Shown here piece by piece: positions 20,920 through 33,962 of a stretch of 64,000 bases of DNA. The notes beneath the pieces were generated by a model. That model was not told the DNA's origin. It did not search any database and saw only the letters and a program-made list of their open reading frames with translations. Each line of letters opens with the position of its first letter. The first letter of the stretch is position 1. Both the position numbers and the translations under genes were made by a program. The stretch lies in NCBI GenBank assembly GCA_004352715.1, contig SCFE01000023.1, forward strand, positions 2,366,079 through 2,430,078, in the 5' to 3' direction. The DNA comes from Hofstenia miamia (taxonomy: Eukaryota > Xenacoelomorpha > Acoela).

Positions 20920-21408
20920 TTTTGGACCAGATTATCACGTTCAATTATTACATGCCTTTTGTTTATCGCAATTACATTATTGTTCATTTTTATTTATAAA
21001 TTTTAATACGAAAAGCCGCTATTTATTATCAAAAACTTTTAATTGGGCATTAAAAACATTAAATTTTGCACGTAAGCATGACCATGTTACAGACGAAAGT
21101 ATAATATATTATCCCCGCTATATCATGCAACTTCAATTTTATTTAAGTATAAATATGGCCGACAATCAATTTCTTTTCTTGATAATTACTTAAAAGTAAA
21201 TCCTCGATCACATAAGTGTATTTGTAGCAGTATTTCATATCCTAGTTTTCATCGAGCAGCCTCTAATATTTGGAATGATTTAGATAATGAGACTAGAGTA
21301 GAAAAAAATTATAAAAAATTTAGAAAAATAAAATTTGCACTTTTACATCGACAAAATACAATCGGAGATACAAACATGCTAAACAAATTTACTGGTTTTT
21401 TACACTGA
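20920..21408 (+). mobile_element. LINE reverse transcriptase C-terminal end, other family
   Basis: A + strand relic: LHAFCLSQLHYCSFLF, then ending after a frame change in RAASNIWNDLDNETRVEKN and FRKIKFALLHRQN before TGA at 21406. The final W-N-D-L block followed by an FK-type basic tail is typical of CR1/L2-like LINE C-termini. The following 3' UTR is AT-rich with AATAAA at 21523. A frame shift near 21115 disrupts it. Confidence 0.6.
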
Positions 21409-22112
21409 GCTCGCCACGCACATAGATACACACACACATTTATTCTATATATATTTTATTATTATTTTGTAAATACATGTATTTGTAGTTTGTAGCTTTT
21501 TTACTTTCATTTATTTACAGCAATAAATTTGCTTTGACTCTTATTATCATTATTGATTTTATATATTAAGACTAAACAAATTTTCCATCAGAATACCTAA
21601 TTCTTTTATTGCGTAGAGCAGTGTTTTCAATATTTAGATCAAAATTATATTTTACGAAAACAAATTTCCTTTTATACGAAGAAAACAGTGTTCGCAATTT
21701 GATTCTAAGGATATGGTCTAGTTTGCAGGTGGAAAACGTTTAAGCTCATGATGCATCAGTGGTCATTGATAAATAGTTTACGGGGCCTAAAAATGATCTG
21801 TTTTTTATTTCAGCAATCTACAAAAAATTTTAAAAATCATTAACGTCAAATATTACAAGTTTGTCTCTTAGTAAGTCCATTATGTAAGCAAATGTGTATT
21901 CTCAATAGTTTCTAAACATTTACATATACAAAAGTCACTACTTATGTTTATTATTGGTAGCTTTGTCAACAGCGAATTTCATAATTTTCATTGTTGTTAA
22001 TGCACGTTTTTTCGTAAAAAGTAAAGTTTATGTATTCAAATCTTGCGATATGTTTTAGGCATTCATCTTCAATTGTTTTATGTTAAAAAAGATATTTGGG
22101 TTTTTTCGAAGC
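21409..22112. other. PUS3: AT-rich region upstream of PUS3
   Basis: No gene seen. Contains the 3' UTR of the LINE relic at its start and the presumed promoter and 5' leader of the pseudouridine synthase gene at its end. No convincing TATA box or initiator can be singled out in sequence this AT-rich. Confidence 0.4.
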
Positions 22113-22465
22113 ATGAAAGAGAGTTCCATTTCAATTTCAACATCTTCAATCTCTTCTAAGAAAAATCTTGAGTCGATGACGAAATATGTATGATTTATTA
22201 TGGTTTATTTGATATTTATTTCAATAAAGGGTCTGATCACAAAGGTTTTACAACTTCAATCCGAAGTCATGCGTCTACAAGAGATTAAAAAGGAAAAAAC
22301 TGTTAAAAAGCGTCGTATTGATTTTTCACGGTATAAATTTTAATATTTTGCAAAGTTCAGACTATTTTCAGTTATGGTCGACGACAAATTGCTTTAAAGT
22401 TTTTGTACTTCGGATGGAGTCACTCTGGATTTGCTCACCAGCCTCATGTTCAAAACACAATTGAA
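22113..22465 (+). CDS. PUS3: PUS3 exons 1-3 (two introns of about 41 bp)
   Basis: Exon 1 22113-22187 (ATG chosen as the first in a frame that splices in phase), exon 2 22230-22330, exon 3 22372-22465. Introns are 42 and 41 bp. Exon 2 gives the helical basic N-terminus (LQLQSEVMRLQEIKKEK, then RRIDFSR). Exon 3 gives RRQIALKFLYFGWSHSGFAH and NTIE, the first TruA core motif (family: Y.G...G...Q, TIE). Donors gtatga, gtataa, gtacgt. A start at 22209 without exon 1 is the alternative; it would replace the N-terminus by a hydrophobic stretch and is less likely. Confidence 0.88.
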
Positions 22466-24213
22466 GTACGTCATTGTGCTTGGTGTAGTAAAACATTCTG
22501 TATTTTGCATAAAAATTTTTAGTTTTAATCAACCAATCCAATCCTATGAATAAAAGCTCCGCAGTTTGCGAAATTTTTAAATTAAAATGTAGTTGTATTT
22601 TTTGACAAATCAGAAACGGGAATTCCAAAAGGACTGTTGGCAGGAGGGTTGCCAACACCAGTGGCGTACCCAGGGGGGATATGGTGGAATGTTCCCCCCG
22701 TCAGGTTTCTAAATTAAATTTCGACTGGATATTTCAAATAAATTTCGTTAAAAAATTGAAAAATTTAAAATCTAGGATCGTGAAATGCATTTTTTAGGGG
22801 CTATTTTCTCAATATTTTCAAAAATTTTCGCGGCATTAGGGAATAACAATGATGTCCCCCCGTCAGAAAATCCTGGGTGCGCCCCTGCCCACAATCAATC
22901 ATCCAGTTATAAGAACCTTCGATATTTATGAATTTGGCAAGTTAAATGGATTAATCAAAAAATTAAATTTAGCAGAGGGTTTGATAGCATTCAATCGTAT
23001 GCAACCTGTAAATGTGTGTTATAGTCCAACTAATGCTACTAGCTGCTATGTTCACACTTTATATNCCCCCCCCCCCCCCGGCAGATTCCAAATTTAATGT
23101 TGACTGGATAAATCAAAAAATTTTTCGTAAAAAATTGAAAAATTTAAAATCTAGGATAGTGAAATGCATTTTTAGGGTCTATTTTCTCAATATTTTCTAA
23201 AATTTTCGCAAGGCTTCGCCCCGCATTAGGGAATAACAATGATGTCCCCTCGTCAGAAAATCCTGGGTACTCCCCTGGCCAACACAGCAAAAAAACAATA
23301 TAGTCACTGAGAACAACAGCACAACCACAACAGAAATCAAATGGTAGAGATCTAAAGAAGAAGTGATGGACATAAAGGTTAGAGACTTGAGGCAATAAGA
23401 ACACCACCAGGCTCCCACGGGCCAAAAATTTACCGAATTCTGTCCCCTGACTTGCCGGAAATAGCCTCGATTATACAAGTGAATACAAAGAAGTCGAGTA
23501 CTAGTATATTGTAAACTGAATCCGCATTTTTATCCGGGCCCTGGTTATGACGCGCAAATTACAACGTCAAGTTTGATTATAGCAGTATATTTCCAATATT
23601 TTTTTTGTTATTACACATTAATTAGATTTCAGTCATGCCTGCACCACGTACGGATTCTCAATTCGCCTCCTTCGATATTGTCTGTAATCAAGAGTCTCAT
23701 CTTGCTCTCATGGATCCTGAAGTGTGGTCAGATGGCCTCTTGATCCGATACTACCGTCTCTCCGATGCTAAGCGCAAATCTTTTGGCCTTCATTCCCGTC
23801 GTCGTGATGCTTCTGGTTATGATTGACTACCTGCACCTCCTAGTTTGAATCTCAACTCTGGTTTCTCTTTTTTGCTCGCCAATGCTCGCAGTCTTGTCTC
23901 ATTAAACCGTCGTCTCAGTTTTTACAACTACTTCTTACAGTCTCCTGTTGACTTCATTTTCATTACTGAAACCTGGCTCGGTCCTTCTCTTGCTGACAGT
24001 GTTGTTTTTCCTAACTCCGGACTTAAAGTTCTCTACCGTATGGATTGCTCTAGTCTCTTCTTCTTTGAGTCTTTTTCCTTTGATTTCTGTTGTGTTTGTG
24101 CTGTTGTTCTCAGTGATCACATTGTTTCTCTTCTCTGTGTTTACAACCCTCCTTCCAGCAGTACGTTTCGTATTCCCCTTGCTGATTTTTCATCCACGCT
24201 TGACTACTTTCAT

Positions 24214-24296
<83 letters not shown>

Positions 24297-24733
24297 NNNN
24301 NNNNNNNNNNNNNNNNNNNNNNNNNNNNNNNNNNNNNNNNNNNNNNNNNNNNNNNNNNNNNNNNNNNNNNNNNNNNNNNNNNNNNNNNNNNNNNNNNNNN
24401 NNNNNNNNNNNNNNNNNNNNNNNNNNNNNNNNNNNNNNNNNNNNNNNNNNNNNNNNNNNNNNNNNNNNNNNNNNNNNNNNNNNNNNNNNNNNNNNNNNNN
24501 NNNNNNNNNNNNNNNNNNNNNNNNNNNNNNNNNNNNNNNNNNNNNNNNNNNNNNNNNNNNNNNNNNNNNNNNNNNNNNNNNNNNNNNNNNNNNNNNNNNN
24601 NNNNNNNNNNNNNNNNNNNNNNNNNNNNNNNNNNNNNNNNNNNNNNNNNNNNNNNNNNNNNNNNNNNNNNNNNNNNNNNNNNNNNNNNNNNNNNNNNNNN
24701 NNNNNNNNNNNNNNNNNNNNNNNNNNNNNNNNN

Positions 24734-24766
<33 letters not shown>

Positions 24767-27700
24767 GCAGCCCCACTGTCATTTAGTTTAATACTTGAAA
24801 AATCTCTGCTGTGACATGTCCCAATCAGTCCTCTAAAACACATCTATTCCGAATAATAAAGAGCCTTTACTCATATGGTAACTAATATTTGTTGCTACAA
24901 ATTTTCGTTTCTTCCATCGTCAATTAAAAAGTACAAAGCGTCAAACACTTGGAGATGTAGGGTTATTTTGTGTGGTGCGATTGACAAAGTGACACTACAA
25001 CCTTGTAAATTAGATTAAACCACACTTTATCTAACAATCCAGATCTCAATAAATTACTGGTGTTCATTTGTCAACTTGCAACCTTCCCAGAGAGAGCCTA
25101 TAAGGCCAAATGTTATCATATTGTTAGTGCCAATGTCGAGAGAGACTTTTCGAATCTAGTTTATACTCTTTCGCCACAACACTAAAGTTTATTGGTGTTT
25201 CATTTAGAGTGTCTTATGTAATTTCAGAGAATAATATCTCGGAATTGCTGAAAATTGTCATTAATATCGTTTTGTACGCAATTGTAGCCAGTCCATTCCC
25301 ATTCCTTGCAATTTTTTAATCATTTTTCATTGTACTGATACTCAAATTAGCAAACGAATCTATTTTTGAGATTCCAACTAGTATATCGTTTGACTCAATA
25401 GAATCGAACTCAATCTTTTTTATTTTCAACACAGATTTACATTCTCGTGCCAATGCCCATTTCTTCGGTAAGGTTGAATATTAGCTATTGATTTCTTGTT
25501 CCCATTTTGACTGCCGAATTTTCGGTGTCCCCACCAATTATTTTATCATTTCAGCCTGAAACTCGTTGATAAAGTTTTTCGTATTTTAATTCCACATGTA
25601 TTAGTAAAATACATATAATATTTTAATTTAGCACTATATATTGGATTCTCTCAAAAAGACTCAATTAATTGAAGATGATAGCGATTTCACAACGTTAAAT
25701 TATTCTCATTGTGGAAGAACAGACAAAAGCGTAAATGCTCTTGAACAGGTTTTTTATGACTTTGTATGAAATTAACATGATTAATCATAGCAATATTTGT
25801 TCGTACGTTCGTTAAAATTATTATTTAGTTTTGTTGAATAACGTTTATTTTGGTCGGAATTGTCCATTGAATCTCTTTCAATGTTTTTTTTCATTTTTGG
25901 ATAGCTTTATCAAACAATTTTGGCTGTAATTCTTATTCGATCTCAATGAAACTTGGTGTCAAATCAATCAACAACGGAAGCAGTCACACAGGATGAGATA
26001 TGAGCAGATGGAAGAGTAGTCAAAGTGAGACAAACGAACATCGAAGAGGAAAGACATCAAAGATTTCTTAAAGGTCGTGAGTGAGGAAAAAATCAGTGGC
26101 AATTGGAGGATTTAGAGTCAGTAAGAAATTAACAGAAGCACAAACATGATTGAAAAATGAGTGAAGGGTGCAATGTTTCTTGAGATGACGAACAGAGATG
26201 ACGAAGATGAGAGAGCAGCATTAAGTGATAGAAAGTCACTGTTAAATCGAGCATATTGTGGAGCAGCCGGATAAGCAGATGGAGAAGTAGAGTTGACAGA
26301 CAGATTGAAGCAGACGGAAGTGATCTAACAGCTTAGCAGGAACAGGGATTACAAAAATGTTGAATATGTAATTGAGGTGAGTGCCCAGAACCAAATCAAA
26401 CAGGGAGGAGCTGGAAGTAGGAGAAAATACAAGTTGTTCAAGAGAATAGCAGGCAAAAACTTCTAAAACTGCAGACACATAAGTGTCAGTAGAGTCCAGC
26501 GCATTACAGCAGACATAAGGAAGATTGAAGTCACCACAAACAAAAAAATGAGGACGAATGGAAAAGCCAAGGTGACGAGAGAGGGAGATAGACTGGTCAT
26601 GAAAAGACTCTATCATAGATGATAAATCAGCAATGGGAATGCGAAGGGCACTTTTCGAAGGGGGTTGTAAACACAGAGCAGAGAAACAATATGGTCACTG
26701 AGAACAACAGCACAACCACAACAGAAATCGAAGGATAATGAATCAAATGAGACCGGGCGGATGTCAAGGTTAGGAAGACGTGAAGCAATGAGATCACCTC
26801 CATGGCAACCACTGGATCGATCCATACGAGAAAGTATTTTAAGAGTAGAGTTGGGAAAAACAANNNNNNNNNNNNNNNNNNNNNNNNNNNNNNNNNNNNN
26901 NNNNNNNNNNNNNNNNNNNNNNNNNNNNNNNNNNNNNNNNNNNNNNNNNNNNNNNNNNNNNNNNNNNNNNNNNNNNNNNNNNNNNNNNNNNNNNNNNNNN
27001 NNNNNNNNNNNNNNNNNNNNNNNNNNNNNNNNNNNNNNNNNNNNNNNNNNNNNNNNNNNNNNNNNNNNNNNNNNNNNNNNNNNNNNNNNNNNNNNNNNNN
27101 NNNNNNNNNNNNNNNNNNNNNNNNNNNNNNNNNNNNNNNNNNNNNNNNNNNNNNNNNNNNNNNNNNNNNNNNNNNNNNNNNNNNNNNNNNNNNNNNNNNN
27201 NNNNNNNNNNNNNNNNNNNNNNNNNNNNNNNNNNNNNNNNNNNNNNNNNNNNNNNNNNNNNNNNNNNNNNNNNNNNNNNNNNNNNNNNNNNNNNNNNNNN
27301 NNNNNNNNNNNNNNNNNNNNNNNNNNNNNNNNNNNNNNNNNNNNNNNNNNNNNNNNNNNNNNNNNNNNNNNNNNNNNNNNNNNNNNNNNNNNNNNNNNNN
27401 NNNNNNNNNNNNNNNNNNNNNNNNNNNNNNNNNNNNNNNNNNNNNNNNNNNNNNNNNNNNNNNNNNNNNNNNNNNNNNNNNNNNNNNNNNNNNNNNNNNN
27501 NNNNNNNNNNNNNNNNNNNNNNNNNNNNNNNNNNNNNNNNNNNNNNNNNNNNNNNNNNNNNNNNNNNNNNNNNNNNNNNNNNNNNNNNNNNNNNNNNNNN
27601 NNNNNNNNNNNNNNNNNNNNNNNNNNNNNNNNNNNNNNNNNNNNNNNNNNNNNNNNNNNNNNNNNNNNNNNNNNNNNNNNNNNNNNNNNNNNNNNNNNNN

Positions 27701-30700
27701 NNNNNNNNNNNNNNNNNNNNNNNNNNNNNNNNNNNNNNNNNNNNNNNNNNNNNNNNNNNNNNNNNNNNNNNNNNNNNNNNNNNNNNNNNNNNNNNNNNNN
27801 NNNNNNNNNNNNNNNNNNNNNNNNNNNNNNNNNNNNNNNNNNNNNNNNNNNNNNNNNNNNNNGATGAAGAGATAGACTGCTTAGGGCAATGCGGTAAAGC
27901 AGGAGGAGCAAGCACAGGCGTGAAACTTGGAGCAGGATTGGGGAGAGATGAGACAATACGTGAGGCAGCAGCACTGTAGGTGAACATTTGAGATTGTAGT
28001 GAGGAAACATCGGAGGAAAGCTTTGTGAGGGATTCAGACAAGGATGATATCACACCATAACCATCATTGGAGGACGGGATCGAGGTATAGAGAGAAGTAA
28101 CAGCTTGGCGCAGCAACGAAATGATGGCGTCTTTCTCCAGACCACCAACAGCAAAGGTAAACTGGGCATCGCTCAAATTTTTGAGGTCGGACTGCGAAAT
28201 TGGAGGCGAAATAACTGAAATCTAATAAACTGTATAATAAACAGAAGAGAAAAAAAGTAATCCGAAGTCGATCTGAACATTATTCGCAACACAATCAGCA
28301 TTTTCCCAATGTCATAGCCCTAATGAAATTTTTTTAAGGGAATGACCTTAATAAAACGTTGATTGTGCAGTTAATAATGCTCGGATCGACTTCGGTCCAG
28401 TTTTATTCTCTTCTAAATTACATTTTACGTCTAGAACAAACATTTGAATTTATTTATCGCAAAAACTAGTTCAAAATTGTGTTATTATTAACGTCGTACA
28501 TTATCCTTCCTCAAGGCTCAGTGTTTGCTGTTCTTTTCTTCCTCGTTGCCATTAACGACCTCCCTCATTCTGTTCTCAACTCGTCTTGCCTGTTGTATGT
28601 CGATGACACTGCGATTTTTGATTTTGGTTGGTCTTTTGCGTCGAACATTTTTTCTGATCTTGAGCACTTGTCTACTTGGTCCTCTGTCAACCATCTCGAT
28701 TTTAGCACTACCAAGACATGTGGTATTTCCTTTTCTGTGGCTCCCCCTTCTGATTTGCCTCTACCTGTGAACTTTGCGCCTCATCACACTCATCTTGGAG
28801 TTCAACTTGCTGCAAACTTAAATTGGACTGGACATGTGTCTTTGCGTCTCCGCAAAGCTAATTCCTCGCTATTTGCCCTTTTCCGTAATGTTCCTTTTAA
28901 TACCTCGTCCGCTGTGAAACTCTCTTTGTTCAAGTCCATTCCTCGCGCCATTCTTCTCTACGCGTCTCCTTGNNNNNNNNNNNNNNNNNNNNNNNNNNNN
29001 NNNNNNNNNNNNNNNNNNNNNNNNNNNNNNNNNNNNNNNNNNNNNNNNNNNNNNNNNNNNNNNNNNNNNNNNNNNNNNNNNNNNNNNNNNNNNNNNNNNN
29101 NNNNNNNNNNNNNNNNNNNNNNNNNNNNNNNNNNNNNNNNNNNNNNNNNNNNNNNNNNNNNNNNNNNNNNNNNNNNNNNNNNNNNNNNNNNNNNNNNNNN
29201 TCGCGCCATTCTTCTCTACGCGTCTCCTTGTTGGTGGCCTTCTCGTGCTTTGTTCCACTCCATGGAACGTTTCCAGAAACGCGCTTTCAAATGGATTTCC
29301 TCTTTGGACTATAAAGACGCTCTGCTGAAATTCTCCACTCTCCCGCTGTCACTCTACTTCCATGCCTGTGATCTCCTTCTGTTCAATCGACTACTGACTC
29401 GCAAATTGGATCTTGATCCTTTTGATTTCATTAAGTTCTCCAATTCCTGCTGCACTCGCTCTGATGATGTTGTCACCTTCTCCATTCGTCGTACAAAGAA
29501 ACATCGCACCCTTCACTCGTTTTTCAATCGTGCTTGTACTGCTGCTAATTACATCTTGACTCGCAACCCTCCAACAGCGATTGATTTCTTTTCCCCACCA
29601 CCGAGCTTCAAGAAATCTTTGATGGCTTTCCTCTTTGCTGAGCCCTTCTCCGACTTCGCCTACTCTTCCATTTGCTCCTATTTCATCTCCTGTGACTGTC
29701 CTCGCTGCCGTAAAACTTGACTTGTTTTTATTTTCTTGTTGTGTATGCCTTCAGCGGCTAAATAAAGTCATTGATTATTATTATTATTATTATTACAAGT
29801 GTTCATGTATATCGAAATATCGAACTAGATCGCTTTTAATAAACAATGGAAACCATTTTCTTGATTTAAAATTAATGTAAAATCGAATAAAACTAGTTTG
29901 AAGCCAATTCGAACATTATCCACTAAGCAATCTAAGTTTTCGCAAGGGCGTGCTCCCTAAAAAGTTTTTTTTTGAAAAAATACTCAAGATATGATTGTAT
30001 TCACAAACTTCAATATTCATGTAATTTATTGCTTAATCTACCGAAAAAATCAGTCGTTTTCAACAATTTTTTGCTTAATAATACTAATAATATTAAGCGC
30101 CATTATAATATTTTTTGTATTCAACGCTATTATAATATGTGAGTTGTATTCAGCGCCATTATAACAATAATTATTTTTTTAAACCAATTTTTCTATTTTC
30201 AAATCGGGTATTCCGATGATTGTTGCTTTAGGTGATATCTTTACAAGTACGTAGTAGGTTGGAAAACGACGCCAATGGTGATGTCATTCCCGATAGTTCT
30301 GTTGAAGAAATCGATTATTTAAAGATTTTGAACAAGTCAGCTCATCCTGATGTGATTTTCACAGCATGGGCTCCTGTTAAATCTGATTTTAGTTCCCGGT
30401 AAGTTGTATTCTGATACAATATTTTTCAAGTGACAAGCTAATTCATTCATTCTTTTGCTAAGTTATGTAATTTTCAATTTTGAAATTCTCATACTTTAAC
30501 AAACCTTCAATACTCTTATAGAATATTTTTAGATTTCATTGTGCATATCGTACATATAAATACTACTTTCCTGCTTGCAATCTCAACATTGCAGTGAGTA
30601 AAATTTCATACCATACATCTATGTTTACTGTAGTTTTCAATTTAAATTATTTTATTATTTTTTAGTTTTAGTAGATCATCATTACTAGTAATATTTTCAT

Positions 30701-31654
30701 GCTCTATATTTTCAACAGTTAAATCTGACTTGCCGAGTAGACCCATATTTTTTTTAGGGTTCTGCATTCGGTTTACTTTATTTAACTTCATAACTCCCAA
30801 TCGCTCGTTTCTAACTGACCGCTAAAGCTCGGATAGTTCCGACCTGATCTGGTCCAGGAGCCTTGTTAAGAAAATCGCCACAAAGTCAAAAAGGTAGGAT
30901 ATAGGTTTGGCCCCATCAACGCCCCCGATTGTCAGCAGAAGCCTTTGAGCTTCCTATGTTGCCTGTCTCTATATGCTCTAAAAGATTGGGATGACATGTT
31001 TTAATGTGCCCTAAATACCAACCTTTACTCTTATACGACTTGTAACAGCCCTCTACTATACACTTCCAGCAATCAGCATCTGATTCCATATTGGAGATCT
31101 GCGTATGGTCATCCCTGACATGACGATTGAGAGCTTTCTGCTCACACTCCGTGCACCGTAGATGTCTCGTACTGCCATGTGTAAGCTTTGGCACTGTTGC
31201 GAAAACCTCCCCAGAAAATCTCCTTTGGATCAAATCCGTGTCACCCTTGATCAGACCTGTAATTTTGTGAATCATTTCACCTTGTCATTCCTGAACTTAT
31301 ACTCATTTCAATCAATTTAATAATTAATTCCGATGAATTATTACTAAAATGATGTCTACAACAAATGCTTGTTACATGAAAATGTTTTTAGTACATTTTG
31401 ACATTGAATTAAACAAGTAATAAATGATCCGATCTTCAATGGAAATATTGTCAAATAAACGAAAATTACTAAAAAATTTCGAATAAATTGACTTTTAAAT
31501 AATATCGTCCAAATTAAGAACAATATCACTTTTTCATTTTCTATAGCAATAACTTCATTGGTCGTTATTAGACTTTCTTGGCAGGCAGACTTTAAGGACC
31601 GTTCCTTTGGAACTTTATAGCTAAAAACATTCAGTAAAATCTTATCATTCTTAC

Positions 31655-31691
<37 letters not shown>

Positions 31692-31949
31692 NNNNNNNNN
31701 NNNNNNNNNNNNNNNNNNNNNNNNNNNNNNNNNNNNNNNNNNNNNNNNNNNNNNNNNNNNNNNNNNNNNNNNNNNNNNNNNNNNNNNNNNNNNNNNNNNN
31801 NNNNNNNNNNNNNNNNNNNNNNNNNNNNNNNNNNNNNNNNNNNNNNNNNNNNNNNNNNNNNNNNNNNNNNNNNNNNNNNNNNNNNNNNNNNNNNNNNNNN
31901 NNNNNNNNNNNNNNNNNNNNNNNNNNNNNNNNNNNNNNNNNNNNNNNNN

Positions 31950-31982
<33 letters not shown>

Positions 31983-32541
31983 ATATTATCAATTTATACT
32001 CAATACAACCTATATTAGTTTATATTTGTATGGTAGTTAAAATGCATAAAGAAATTGTAGTATTAGAGAACATTAATTATGAATACATGTACTGTAGTAT
32101 TTAAAATCACTTAACATTGAAAAAAATAAATAAGTAAGCATATAAATTTTTTCTGCTAAAGGCAACCATAAATACATTTCTGGTAAGATGTTTCAATCTT
32201 CTCAAGAGAAATTTGCGTTTGAATGCTTTTGCAACCGGAAATCTTTCAAGTTTTTGAGTATACTTTCCAATATCTTTATGAAGTTTCTTAAATTTTCAAA
32301 TCAGACAGATTAAATTTTCCTTTTTATAAACGCAACTTCTGTAAAAATTATTAGATAGTACCATAAAAAAGAGAAGTAAAAACCATTCAATAAAATAACG
32401 CACGCAGGCATTTTGGAATTAATTTCATTAAATTTAAAGGTGTTTGCTACGGCTGCGGCGAAGCTGTTTACTTCGGGTACGGCTAGAGTGCTAAGTTAAT
32501 TATAGGCCAAAACTATGCAGAATTTGTAGCCGCAGTTCTCT

Positions 32542-32578
<37 letters not shown>

Positions 32579-33909
32579 GAAGACCACAGGGGAAAAACCA
32601 GTAATGTCACACATATTCTAAATAGAGAAATTCAATTTTTAAGATTTGCGACCTCACAGCTAGCCTCAATTACCATCAATTGTAACAAAAAATTTTCCCC
32701 ATGTACTAATACATCTTACAGATCTTTCAGCAGTGGTAGTTATAGAATTTATGCAGAATGGGTTAGTGAGTGCGTGGTAAACTGCTCATATATCAGATTT
32801 GGACATCACCTGTTATTCCATTGAATAGTAATAAATATTTTGTTAATTTTATAAAAAAAAATGCCACATATAATGTAATATAGTGTATATAACACAGATT
32901 AACAAGATTCTGTGTCACTTTAAACCTAAAATTTTTCCTCCCCATCATCCTCTTCCTCCACAAAAACAGCGCATGTCTTTAAGTTGTCAAAAAATGTCTG
33001 GTTCTCTACTTTGCAAAATCGCTGGAGCACTTGCAGGTCGTCGTATTTCGCCTTACTAATTGGGATTGCTGTTGTATTAGTGCACTGAAGAGAGATCCGT
33101 GGATTTTTGCATGGCTTTGTGATGATTGCGATGTTATAAACGCCATTCCATGAATCTTTGTACAGGACAGATCGCTTGTCATCAGTTTCGGATATACAAA
33201 GCATTCTCATTGGTCTAGTTTTAAATGGACACATAACTTTATAACGTGGGCTGAGATATTTTGTATANNNNNNNNNNNNNNNNNNNNNNNNNNNNNNNNN
33301 NNNNNNNNNNNNNNNNNNNNNNNNNNNNNNNNNNNNNNNNNNNNNNNNNNNNNNNNNNNNNNNNNNNNNNNNNNNNNNNNNNNNNNNNNNNNNNNNNNNN
33401 NNNNNNNNNNNNNNNNNNNNNNNNNNNNNNNNNNNNNNNNNNNNNNNNNNNNNNNNNNNNNNNNNNNNNNNNNNNNNNNNNNNNNNNNNNNNNNNNNNNN
33501 NNNNNNNNNNNNNNNNNNNNNNNNNNNNNNNNNNNNNNNNNNNNNNNNNNNNNNNNNNNNNNNNNNNNNNNNNNNNNNNNNNNTTCAGAAAATCTGAATT
33601 AGTCAGTGGTATAACAGTGAACAGAGTGGGCTTGCTTCTCGCATCTCGAAATACTTTGACCCAATCTGATGGTAGGTCTACATCGGCCTTACAATTTACT
33701 GCATTCATATCTCTATCGCATTCCATATAGGAATGGCCACGGATTGGATAGTTCACTTTTATACTGTTAAATCTTGGACATCACTTATTTTTCCACAGTA
33801 TATAAATATTTCAAAGGCTAAATTTCACTAGATATCACTGGTTTTTCCATTTTATTTAGCTTCTACAGTTCAAATACTATATGAATGCAAGCATAACTCC
33901 AAAATATAT

Positions 33910-33962
<53 letters not shown>

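Noticed and set aside
22368-22658. Minus-strand 96-codon frame resembling the tail of an LTR-retrotransposon protease (LLFIGLDWLI)
   Set aside because: Half of it is antisense to PUS3 exon 3, which has in-phase splice sites and clear homology; the protease resemblance is a single short motif without the catalytic D-S/T-G.
24190-24843. Arg-Glu or Ser-Leu repeat proteins
   Set aside because: Direct translation of a (CT)n microsatellite plus N.
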